A stretch of DNA of 64,000 bases from Sporosarcina sp. FSL K6-1522 (GTDB taxonomy: Bacteria; Bacillota; Bacilli; Bacillales_A; Planococcaceae). Position 1 is the first letter of the stretch; each line of letters starts with the position of its first letter. Where the stretch lies: the NCBI RefSeq assembly GCF_038622445.1, contig NZ_CP152019.1, positions 124,001 through 188,000 on the forward strand, in the 5' to 3' direction. Below, in pieces: positions 25,035-32,366 of this stretch. A program made the position numbers and the translations under genes. Under the pieces are notes generated by a model, which saw only the letters and a list, made by a program, of their open reading frames with translations, was not told where the DNA came from and did no database searches.

Positions 25035-25042
25035 TTTTCCAT

Positions 25043-26248
25043 TCAGTTATATTGCAATGCTTCTTCCCACGCCGGAAGCATTTTGTTCAACGCCTTATCT
25101 TCACGATAGCCTAGCGCATATTCAGCTTGCATAACCGTATGGATTTCTCGTGTCCCCTCGTAAATGACCGGTGCTTTCGAGTTACGCAAGTAGCGCTCTA
25201 CTGGATACTCATCGGAAAAGCCATACGCACCGTGAATTTGCACGGCATCATCCGCAGCCTGATTGGCAAAATCACATGCTTGCCATTTCGCGAGTGAAGT
25301 TTCGCGTGTATTGCGTTTTCCCTGGTTTTTCAACTCGCCTGCACGATACACAAGGAGACGACTCATTTGATAGCCGGCTTCCATTTTGGCAATCATTTGT
25401 TGAACGAGCTGATGTTTACCGATTTCTTTGCCAAATGTTGCGCGCTCATGACAGTATGCAATGCTCGCTTCCATACAAGCCATAATTTGCCCTACTGCCC
25501 CTGCCGCTACCGTGAAACGTCCGTTATCGAGCGCAGCCATCGCAATTTTAAAGCCTTCGCCTTCTTGCCCAAGCAAGTTTTCCTTCGGCACTTTCACATC
25601 TTCAAAAAACAGCTCGCCTGTATTACCAGCACGGATTCCCATTTTCCCTTTAATCGCTTTCGATGAAAAACCTTCCCATGTACGATCCACGATAAATGCT
25701 GAAATCGCTTTATGCTTCTCTGCTTTATCGCCCGTGTAAGCAAATACTAAAAAGTAATCGGCTACATCACATAAAGAAATCCATGTCTTCTGGCCATTTA
25801 ATACGTAGTGATCCCCATTTTTCACTGCTGTCGTCTGCATCGCAGCTACGTCAGATCCTGCTCCAGGCTCAGTTAGACCAAACGCTCCAATCTTCTCGCC
25901 TTTTGCTTGCGGTACCAAATACTTTTGCTTCTGCTCTTCTGTTCCCCATTGCAGAAGCGTCATGCTGTTCAGTCCCGTATGAACCGAAACTGCCGTCCTG
26001 AACGTTGTATCGCCACGCTCCAGCTCTTCACATACGATAGCTAACGCATTGTAATCCATGCCGCTACCGCCGTATTGCTCTGGAATACAAACGCCCATGA
26101 GACCTAAATCCGCTAACTGCTTCCAAATTGCCGGATCGAATTTCCCCGCGCGATCCCACTCACCGATATTCGGCATAATCTCTTTATCTACCAATCCACG
26201 TACTGTGTTTCTCAATAGATTCTGCTCAGATGTAAATTCAAAGTTCAT
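25043..26248 (-). CDS. Acyl-CoA dehydrogenase, paralogue 1 (possible glutaryl-CoA dehydrogenase)
   Basis: This 401-residue flavoprotein has all ACAD landmarks: GVCIPEQYGGSGMDY, FGLTEPGAGSDVAAM, GQKTWIS, a C-terminal QIHGAYGFSDEYPVER and the catalytic Glu in IYEGTREIH. Arg84 in FRTAVSV aligns by eye with the YRSAMSV segment whose Arg binds the distal carboxylate in glutaryl-CoA dehydrogenase. It lies 18 nt downstream of a CaiB-type CoA-transferase gene, a pairing seen in glutarate degradation. A near-identical paralogue is at 39982-41172. The exact acyl chain remains uncertain. Confidence 0.85.
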   Translation of the reverse strand: MNFEFTSEQNLLRNTVRGLVDKEIMPNIGEWDRAGKFDPAIWKQLADLGLMGVCIPEQYGGSGMDYNALAIVCEELERGDTTFRTAVSVHTGLNSMTLLQWGTEEQKQKYLVPQAKGEKIGAFGLTEPGAGSDVAAMQTTAVKNGDHYVLNGQKTWISLCDVADYFLVFAYTGDKAEKHKAISAFIVDRTWEGFSSKAIKGKMGIRAGNTGELFFEDVKVPKENLLGQEGEGFKIAMAALDNGRFTVAAGAVGQIMACMEASIAYCHERATFGKEIGKHQLVQQMIAKMEAGYQMSRLLVYRAGELKNQGKRNTRETSLAKWQACDFANQAADDAVQIHGAYGFSDEYPVERYLRNSKAPVIYEGTREIHTVMQAEYALGYREDKALNKMLPAWEEALQYN

Positions 26249-26266
26249 ATTAAACGCTCTCCCTTG

Positions 26267-27421
26267 TCAGTTGTTTTTTTCGTATAGGTTTCCGAGTATT
26301 TCTTCATTATGTTCACCTGGATTCGGTGGGTGGTGCTTCACTTCCACCGGTGTGCGTGACAATTTCAATGGACTACCAATCATTTTAATGGTGCCCGCTG
26401 TTGGATGTTCGTGTGTGAGAAACATATTGCGTGATTGCAGTTGTGCATCGTTCACGACATCTTTCAAATTATGGATAGGCCCAGCTGGAATCGTGTGTTC
26501 ACGACACTTTTTATACCAATAAGCTGTTGGTTCAGTTAAAAATGCTTGCTGCAATAAAGGGATTAATACCTCCCGGTGCTGCACACGGTCTGGATTCGTT
26601 TTAAAGCGTTCATCTGACGCATACTGTGGCACTTTGAGCACGTCGCATAGCGCTTTAAATTGATGGTCGTTCCCCACCGCAATAACCATTTCACTATCCA
26701 ATGTTTTAAACGTCTGATACGGCACGATATTGGCATGAACATTGCCGAGTGCCTTCGGAATTTCTTCCGTCATCAAGAAATTACTTCCGATATTCACCAG
26801 AGCACTGACCGCGGAATCATACAGGGAGATATCGACCTTCTGCCCCTTGCCAGACTGTCCCCGCTCCAGTAACGCTGCCTGAATGCCAATACAAGCATAC
26901 ATGCCCGTCAAGATGTCTGTGATGGCAACACCCGATTTCTGCGGACCGGATTGTTGATCCCCTGTAATGCTCATCAATCCGCTCATTGCCTGAATGATAA
27001 AATCATACCCTGGCGCATCTCGATCCGGCCCTGTTTCACCAAATCCTGTAATGGCGCAATAGACAATTCGCGGATTAATCGCAGCGAGCGTGTCGTAGTC
27101 CAAGCCAAAGCGTTCCATCGTTCCCGTCTTGAAATTATGAATAATGACATCGCTATCTGTAACAAGCTTTTTAATGATTTTGACCCCTTGTTCCGATTTC
27201 AAATCAACCGTAATCGCTTTTTTGTTACGGTTTGCGCTCATATAATAGGCGCTCACATCATTCTGAAAAGGTGGTCCCCATTTTCGGGTATCATCACTTC
27301 CGCCCGGCGCTTCCACTTTGATTACTTCAGCACCTAAATCCCCTAGAATCATTGTGCAATAAGGGCCTGCTAGCACGCGTGATAAATCAAGAACGCGAAT
27401 ATTCCCCAGTGCTCCCGACAC
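26267..27421 (-). CDS. CaiB/BaiF-family (class III) CoA-transferase
   Basis: This 384-residue protein starts at GTG 27421 behind GAGAGGAG; the longer open frame reaches into the leader terminator and is not used. It shows VLDLSRVLAGPYCTMILGDLGAEVIKVE (in parts), NRNKKAITVDLK, GYDFIIQAMSGLMSITG and the region VDISLYDSA with the conserved Asp that carries the acyl group. Class III enzymes move CoA between carboxylic acids. With the dehydrogenase downstream, a succinyl-CoA:glutarate-type reaction is plausible. Expression is probably controlled by the structured leader RNA directly upstream. Confidence 0.88.
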   Translation of the reverse strand: MSGALGNIRVLDLSRVLAGPYCTMILGDLGAEVIKVEAPGGSDDTRKWGPPFQNDVSAYYMSANRNKKAITVDLKSEQGVKIIKKLVTDSDVIIHNFKTGTMERFGLDYDTLAAINPRIVYCAITGFGETGPDRDAPGYDFIIQAMSGLMSITGDQQSGPQKSGVAITDILTGMYACIGIQAALLERGQSGKGQKVDISLYDSAVSALVNIGSNFLMTEEIPKALGNVHANIVPYQTFKTLDSEMVIAVGNDHQFKALCDVLKVPQYASDERFKTNPDRVQHREVLIPLLQQAFLTEPTAYWYKKCREHTIPAGPIHNLKDVVNDAQLQSRNMFLTHEHPTAGTIKMIGSPLKLSRTPVEVKHHPPNPGEHNEEILGNLYEKNN

Positions 27422-27446
27422 ACTTCCACTCCTCTCTTTTGGCAAA

Positions 27447-27624
27447 TAAAAAAGCCAATTCAAAGAGACTACAGAATTCCTGTACGTCAGATTGAACTGG
27501 CTGATATCTGTGTGTGAAAAAACCGGCAAGGTCTTTCAACAGATTAGGCAGTATGGGCTTTTCATTTCCATTGGTGTTTGATCATGTGTCCTAAGCGTTT
27601 GAGCACTTTAACATGATTCGTTAA
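27447..27624 (-). ncRNA. Structured 5' leader RNA, copy 1 (candidate new riboregulator)
   Basis: The transcript would start near 27623 and reach a terminator ending about 26 nt before the CoA-transferase start. It has a 5' stem ATCATGT/ACATGAT (27611-27617 with 27581-27587) enclosing AACGCTTAG. The conserved TGGAAATGA and CATACTGCCTAA come next, then hairpin P2 CTGT...ACAG (27542-27508) and a long terminator stem AGCCAGTTCAA/TTGAATTGGCT (27502-27453) with an inner TACAG/CTGTA helix and a T run. The same elements occur at 39724-39887. I cannot match it to a known riboswitch or T-box. Confidence 0.7.
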
Positions 27625-27629
27625 CTATA

Positions 27630-27658
27630 AGTTTACCACACTCATATACAATTGTAAA
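27630..27658 (-). promoter_or_regulatory. Promoter of leader RNA copy 1
   Basis: On the minus strand TTTACA (27658-27653), 17 nt and TAAACT (27635-27630). Copy 2 has TTTACA, 17 nt and TAATGT, with ATATTTACA shared. Confidence 0.65.
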
Positions 27659-27684
27659 TATTTAAATTATTTTTACTACATCTA

Positions 27685-27999
27685 TCATTTCGATACAACA
27701 CACGCATCATATTGTTTATACAAATCTCTCAATGCGGACATTAACGCATTTCCGGCTTTCCCCAAATAATGATTTTTTACTTCTTCTACGGGTTTTTCAA
27801 TGCCATCTCGCAAACTATATCCCCTTAGCAATTGTTGTACAAAGGCTTTGCCATGCTCTGTTGCTAATGTACAGCTCGCCGTCACGATGACTCCGTATTT
27901 TTTATCGATTTCTGCTGTGATCGTCAATGTCTCATACATGTTTTGCGCAGCCATTCCAGATGGCAACCGTGCATGCCCCGCGATAAAAATCGTATTCAT
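27685..27999 (-). CDS. DUF3870 domain-containing protein
   Basis: This 104-residue soluble protein starts MNTIFIAGHARLPSGMAAQ behind GGGGATGAG. TASCTLATEHGKAFV, LRGYSLRDGIE and YLGKAGNALMSALRDLY match the small DUF3870 family. Function unknown. It lies upstream of leader RNA copy 1, whose promoter lies just beyond its stop codon, so it is a separate unit from the CoA-transferase gene although possibly linked in function. Confidence 0.75.
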   Translation of the reverse strand: MNTIFIAGHARLPSGMAAQNMYETLTITAEIDKKYGVIVTASCTLATEHGKAFVQQLLRGYSLRDGIEKPVEEVKNHYLGKAGNALMSALRDLYKQYDACVVSK

Positions 28000-28143
28000 C
28001 TACGCTCATCCCCTTCAAAAAGTGTCTTTATTCACAAAAGTCATACAATCTATTTCAAGAATACAGTAGACTGGTAAAACTTTCAAGGTTCGTTTTGACT
28101 TGTTATTTTAGCACCTAATTCTCATGTGAATAGCTGGATATAA

Positions 28144-28412
28144 AGACATCATTTTCACTTTGCTAACGAAGTAAAGGCTGTTGAGGAACATGTTGTTAAA
28201 CCCATTTTTTATTTTGAACAGGGATATGTAATAATTCTTAGTGAGTTTGAATGCGAGAAGTATACTGAGGGAACAGCATGTATGATTTTTAATCAGAAAG
28301 ATGGTATATCTGTCGGAAAAGGAATGAGATATGAAAAAAATGTGTAGAGAATGACGAGGATTTCTTGATTTTCGAAGTGAAAGCTGATGTAGCAACATTC
28401 ATTATAAGGTAA
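28144..28412 (+). pseudogene. Remnant of a small protein gene with a frameshift
   Basis: One frame reads HFHFANEVKAVEEHVVKPIF and on to GKGMRYEKNV before TAG at about 28344. Shifting the frame right there continues as ENDEDFLIFEVKADVATFIIR to TAA at 28412. There is no start codon or RBS at the 5' end, which begins after a stop. Two coherent protein-like pieces joined by one shift suggest a decayed gene. I do not recognise the family. Confidence 0.45.
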
Positions 28413-28420
28413 AACGAACA

Positions 28421-28465
28421 AACTCCAATCTAACTTACATTGATCATAGCTTGCGCTATATTAGA
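28421..28465. repeat. Inverted repeat with AATCTAA/TTAGATT arms (first of two)
   Basis: AATCTAA and TTAGATT enclose CTTACATTGATCATAGC... . A second hairpin with AATCTAAC/GTTAGATT arms, also containing TTACATTG, lies at 28547-28575, on the other side of the terminator at 28502-28542. Confidence 0.5.
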
Positions 28466-28501
28466 TTCAAATGAGATAAGCAAAAAATAAACCTCACAAA
28501 A

Positions 28502-28542
28502 AACAGCTTCATCCCTTGTGCGTCAAAGGATGAAGCTGTTTT
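28502..28542 (+). terminator. Rho-independent terminator
   Basis: AACAGCTTCATCC pairs with GGATGAAGCTGTT followed by TT. It may be the relic terminator of the decayed gene upstream. Confidence 0.75.
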
Positions 28543-28757
28543 CGTGAATCTAACATATTTACATTGTGTTAGATTAGGAAGTCTTCTGAGTACACTTATA
28601 TCTACTGCTTTCATTCAAATTTCACCAGACACCAGAACCGCAATTCGATTTACGAAAATATTAGTAGATCAACAATTAGAAATTATAACTCAACAAATAC
28701 ACAGAAATATTTTATTGAAACTAAAGAGATTTCCCCTGTTTTTGTCGGCGTTATAAA

Positions 28758-29036
28758 CTAACCAAATATTTTTTTATAAATCCAAATTAAGATCTTAATA
28801 ACACAGTAGAAAAATATAATATTGCCTATAAAACCTATCCCAAGAAAGCTGAAACCATTATTAGTGTATAAATGTAACCAATCAAATGGAAATCCATATA
28901 TACCTATTAAAATATCTTCTTTTCCCTCGTTAACATTAAAATTTTCTCTACTTCCATTAATAAAAGGTATACAAATAACAAGAACAATACTAACAATCAA
29001 TATCCATACATTGAACTTTTTGTTTTTTTTATCCAT
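28758..29036 (-). CDS. Small hypothetical membrane protein
   Basis: This 92-residue protein starts MDKKNKKFNVWILIVSIVLV behind AAAGGGG. It has an N-terminal helix (about 9-27), an extracytoplasmic stretch with INGSRENFNVNEGKED, and a C-terminal helix (about 66-85) ending in IWIYKKIFG. The codon use is AT-rich, like the rest of this island. It is divergent from a secreted protein gene. No family recognised. Confidence 0.6.
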   Translation of the reverse strand: MDKKNKKFNVWILIVSIVLVICIPFINGSRENFNVNEGKEDILIGIYGFPFDWLHLYTNNGFSFLGIGFIGNIIFFYCVIKILIWIYKKIFG

Positions 29037-29105
29037 AATTACCCCTTTCTGTGTTATTGTCAAATATGATGAAAATAATATTTGATTAGGAGTGTTTGTG
29101 AAAAA

Positions 29106-29789
29106 ATGAAAAAACTAATTTCCTCTCTTGTCCTCTCTCTTTTTGCGGTAAGTACTATCGGTAATACTGTTTTTGCGTCTTCAGAAGATACTCAGTACTC
29201 TACAGAAATACTAACAGAAATAGAAGATGTTGCCAACAATTCACGGTCCATTGAATTGATTGACGTAGATGAATTACCTGAAGGAACACCTATTGTTAAT
29301 TTCGATACGGTTGAAGATTTTGAAAAAGCTTTAAAAGAATTAGACGAAGAGAATAAAGACCTACAAGTAGACGTATTTGAAGATACGAAATACATCTTTC
29401 AATCCGATCAGTTCATTACTACGTTTGCTGGTCCACTGAATGATAGGATTACAGTATTTGTGAAAACATCACTAAACCCTCTTAAAGCTGTTACTCAACC
29501 TGTAAGAGTTACTGTTGATCTTAAATATACTTATACCGGAAGTGGATCATCCAAAAAGTTTTCAAATGTATCTAGTGTTAAATCTTTTAGTTCAGGGTTC
29601 CCAACAGATTGGGTACAAACTTCGCACAATAGAAGTTATTTTAACTCCAATAAAGGAGTTAAAATAAAACTATTTGGTTATAACGTTGTAGGTGCAGTTA
29701 TTAAAGGCCAACCAATAGGAGCAAAAATAGCGGATGAAATAACATTTAGCTATACTCTAGGTGGCAGTAAAAATATATTTGCAAATTAA
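29106..29789 (+). CDS. Secreted hypothetical protein
   Basis: This 227-residue protein starts at ATG 29106 (MKKLISSLVLSLFAVSTIG) with a signal peptide and a likely cut after NTVFA. AGGAG lies 13 nt upstream, a long spacing. An acidic region (about 30-110, e.g. FEKALKELDEENKDLQ) is followed by a beta-rich domain with KYTYTGSGSSKKFSNVSS and a C-terminal GAKIADEITFSYTLGG. I do not recognise the family. A very strong terminator follows. The base composition is AT-richer than the flanks, suggesting acquired DNA. Confidence 0.7.
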   Translation: MKKLISSLVLSLFAVSTIGNTVFASSEDTQYSTEILTEIEDVANNSRSIELIDVDELPEGTPIVNFDTVEDFEKALKELDEENKDLQVDVFEDTKYIFQSDQFITTFAGPLNDRITVFVKTSLNPLKAVTQPVRVTVDLKYTYTGSGSSKKFSNVSSVKSFSSGFPTDWVQTSHNRSYFNSNKGVKIKLFGYNVVGAVIKGQPIGAKIADEITFSYTLGGSKNIFAN

Positions 29790-29803
29790 GATTTGGAGTA
29801 TTA

Positions 29804-29857
29804 TACCTGTAGTTAGGACACTAATAAAAAAGTGTCCTAACTACAGGTATTTTTTTG
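29804..29857 (+). terminator. Strong rho-independent terminator
   Basis: TACCTGTAGTTAGGACAC pairs perfectly with GTGTCCTAACTACAGGTA (18 bp), followed by seven T. Confidence 0.95.
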
Positions 29858-29873
29858 TTTTATTGATCACTTA

Positions 29874-30045
29874 TTATATTTTAGGATAACCTCGCCATAA
29901 TAGAATATATACTGTCATATCGACACGGACATCTTGGGTGAATTGAATCGAAAAATGAACAGAAATAGTCCATTCTTTCTTATAGAAACGCTTTAAACGT
30001 TCTTGTAAGACATCCTAAAAATATTGATAGATATATTCTTAATGG
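29874..30045 (-). pseudogene. C-terminal gene remnant
   Basis: The minus strand reads DVLQERLKRFYKKEW, then TISVHFSIQFTQDVRV, then DMTVYILLWRGYPKI and a stop at 29874. Upstream the frame carries stop codons within about 15 codons, and no start exists. It looks like the tail of a lost gene. The family is not recognised. Confidence 0.35.
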
Positions 30046-30383
30046 CCAGTATTTCATCCTTTGTGAATTTTCCATGAATAGCATGTGAATCCCTTGGGAA
30101 ACGATTGTGAATGAGACTTCTTGGTTGATGATAATACTTTTATCGAGTATTCATTCTCGTCGCCAACGAAGGTCCACCTTCTGAGGATTGCACTTCTGTA
30201 TTTATTTATAGCCTGCTGCATTCAATGTATTTGGAAGAGGATCCTTGCTAATGCCATTGATTTATTTAGCTATAAGATTAAATTGTAAATTAGGTGTTCA
30301 GTCGTTGAACGCGATTATATGCACCTTTAGTTAACATAACGCCAGTTCACGGAAGTAGTTAACGCCATTACTCAATAAGAAAT
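30046..30383. other. Gene-free AT-rich stretch
   Basis: No open frame with an RBS is visible. A short inverted repeat, AATACTTTTATCGAGTATT, lies around 30135. The stretch continues the decayed island between 28.1 and 30.7 kb. Confidence 0.4.
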
Positions 30384-30402
30384 GCTGCCCTGTAAAGGCA
30401 GC
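30384..30402 (-). terminator. Hairpin downstream of the small membrane protein gene
   Basis: GCTGCC pairs with GGCAGC; ATTTCTTATT follows on the minus strand, so termination would be weak. Confidence 0.45.
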
Positions 30403-30444
30403 CGATTGTTCAACTAAAGTATCCTTTACGTTAAGAACGTTTCT

Positions 30445-30621
30445 TTACGATTTATTTGGAAATAATTTATTCCCTATCAAACCACCGACTAAAGCAGATA
30501 ATCCAGCAATTATCACTGAGGTAATAAGACTTGTGTTAGGAATTAAATACTCGGATAAAAAAACCACGATTCCAACAAATAGACCTGTAAATAAAGCCAT
30601 TCCAATGCTTCCTTTTTTCAT
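30445..30621 (-). CDS. Small two-helix membrane protein
   Basis: This 58-residue protein starts at ATG 30621 (MKKGSIGMALFTGLFVGIVV) behind GGAGATGGG. It has two helices (about 5-23 and 33-51), the second with glycine-zipper spacing (GLSALVGGLIGNKLF). Function unknown. Confidence 0.55.
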   Translation of the reverse strand: MKKGSIGMALFTGLFVGIVVFLSEYLIPNTSLITSVIIAGLSALVGGLIGNKLFPNKS

Positions 30622-30839
30622 AATACCCATCTCCAATATCAGACATAAAAACTATAAGATTTCTTTCGCTAATAGTATTTTTCTTTACGACTAAATTCCC
30701 TGAAAAGTTTCACATTCTAATTAAAGTAACCTGTTCCGTTGAATGGGTTTGTATAGACCATACACACTAGGTTGACATAACATCACTTCTCGTAAAGTTG
30801 ATCTAATCAGCATTCTGCTGAATGTCAGATCTGTCTACT

Positions 30840-30883
30840 ATAAAAAGCGCGATTAACGGGGTTTATCACCATTAATCGCGCTT
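30840..30883 (-). terminator. Terminator of the hydantoinase/gabD operon
   Basis: AAGCGCGATTAA pairs perfectly with TTAATCGCGCTT, followed by TTTTA on the minus strand. Confidence 0.9.
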
Positions 30884-30889
30884 CCTTTA

Positions 30890-32338
30890 TCAATTTATGC
30901 CCATTGAAACATACTGCGACTCTAAATAAGACTCGATGCCTTCATGACCACCTTCACGGCCAAAGCCGCTTTCTTTCATGCCGCCAAATGGCGCTTGCGT
31001 TGCGGAAGGAACACCGTCATTCCAGCCTACGATGCCATATTGCAATTGCTCGATTAGGCGGGTGCCCTGTGAGACACTTTCCGTAAACACATATGCCGCC
31101 AAACCGTACGGTGTATCGTTCGCTAAAGCGATTGCTTCTTCAATCGTTTCCACTTTTTGAATCGGTGCTACCGGTCCAAATGTCTCTTCATGCATCACAA
31201 CCATCGACGCTGTCACATCACTTAAGACTGTAGGCGCATAGAAGTTTCCACCGTCATTCTCCAAGGACACGCCGCCTGTTAACAGCGTAGCCCCTTTCGC
31301 TAAGGCATCTTCTACATGATGACGAACTTTCTGTACACTTGCTTGATTAATGAGCGGGCCAACAGTTACAGTTTCTTCCGCACCATTTCCGACTTTTAAG
31401 AGATTGACGGCCTTCGTAAACTTGTCGACAAATTCTTCATGAACACCTGACTGCACATAAATGCGATTGGCACAGACACATGTCTGCCCTGCATTACGGA
31501 ATGCAGAAGCTACAACACCTTCCACCGCCGCATCGATATTCGCATCATTTAAGATAATAACCGGTGCATGTCCACCTAGCTCAAGTGATAAGCGTTTCAC
31601 TTGATGCGCACTTTGTTGAATGAGCATTTTGCCGACTTCTGTCGAACCTGTGAATGTCACTTTGCGTACTTTGTCATTTTCCATAATCGCTTTGCCGATT
31701 TTTGACGAAGAACCTGTTACAAGGTTAATAACCCCTTTTGGAAAACCGGCTTGTTCACTTAGTTCGACCATTTTAATCGCGGTTAGCGGGCTATCACCAG
31801 AAGGCTTGATGACAATGGTACAACCAGCCGCCAGGGCAGGTCCCATCTTTCTTGTCAGCATGGCAGCCGGGAAATTCCACGGCGTAATTGCAGCCACAAC
31901 ACCCACAGGCTTTTTCCATACTTGCAGACGCTTATTCTGTGTATGCGTAGGAATGGTTTCCCCATAAACCCGTTTCCCTTCCTCTGCATACCATTCTAGG
32001 AATGACGCAGCTGACGCGACTTCTCCTCTTGATTCATTTATTGGCTTACCCATTTCCTTGGTCATGATTTGAGCAAGCTCCTCCTGATGTTCCAAAATCA
32101 GCGCATGGAACTTCTTTAAATAGCCTGCACGCTCATAAGCTGTTGTTTGCGACCATGTTTGAAATGCTTGATGCGCAGCCTCAATCGCTTCATGCGCTTC
32201 CACTTCGCCAGCATTTGGCACGCAACCAATAACTTGCCCATTCGCGGGGTTCACCACCTCTAGCTCGTCAAGGTCCGCTCCACTCCATTCACCGTTTATA
32301 TAAATAAGATGCGCCTTCGTTTTCAATTCTTGGCTCAT
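30890..32338 (-). CDS. gabD: NAD(P)-dependent succinate-semialdehyde-type dehydrogenase
   Basis: This 482-residue protein starts at ATG 32338 (MSQELKTKAHLYING region), with GGAGTG upstream. It has the ALDH landmarks TPWNFPAAMLTRK, FTGSTEVGK, catalytic Glu in LELGGHAP and catalytic Cys in NAGQTCVCANR. Length and the AGQTCVCANR context are typical of GabD (succinate/glutarate semialdehyde dehydrogenase). It is the last gene of an operon with hydantoinase B and A (28-nt gap). It could oxidise glutarate semialdehyde or succinate semialdehyde released by the omega-aminotransferase encoded nearby. Confidence 0.85.
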   Translation of the reverse strand: MSQELKTKAHLIYINGEWSGADLDELEVVNPANGQVIGCVPNAGEVEAHEAIEAAHQAFQTWSQTTAYERAGYLKKFHALILEHQEELAQIMTKEMGKPINESRGEVASAASFLEWYAEEGKRVYGETIPTHTQNKRLQVWKKPVGVVAAITPWNFPAAMLTRKMGPALAAGCTIVIKPSGDSPLTAIKMVELSEQAGFPKGVINLVTGSSSKIGKAIMENDKVRKVTFTGSTEVGKMLIQQSAHQVKRLSLELGGHAPVIILNDANIDAAVEGVVASAFRNAGQTCVCANRIYVQSGVHEEFVDKFTKAVNLLKVGNGAEETVTVGPLINQASVQKVRHHVEDALAKGATLLTGGVSLENDGGNFYAPTVLSDVTASMVVMHEETFGPVAPIQKVETIEEAIALANDTPYGLAAYVFTESVSQGTRLIEQLQYGIVGWNDGVPSATQAPFGGMKESGFGREGGHEGIESYLESQYVSMGIN

Positions 32339-32366
32339 ATCCACTACACTCCATTCTATTATCGTT

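Noticed and set aside
27447..27658. T-box or lysine riboswitch upstream of the CoA-transferase gene
   Set aside because: There is no AGGGUGGNACCGCG T-box sequence, and none of the conserved lysine-riboswitch blocks is found.
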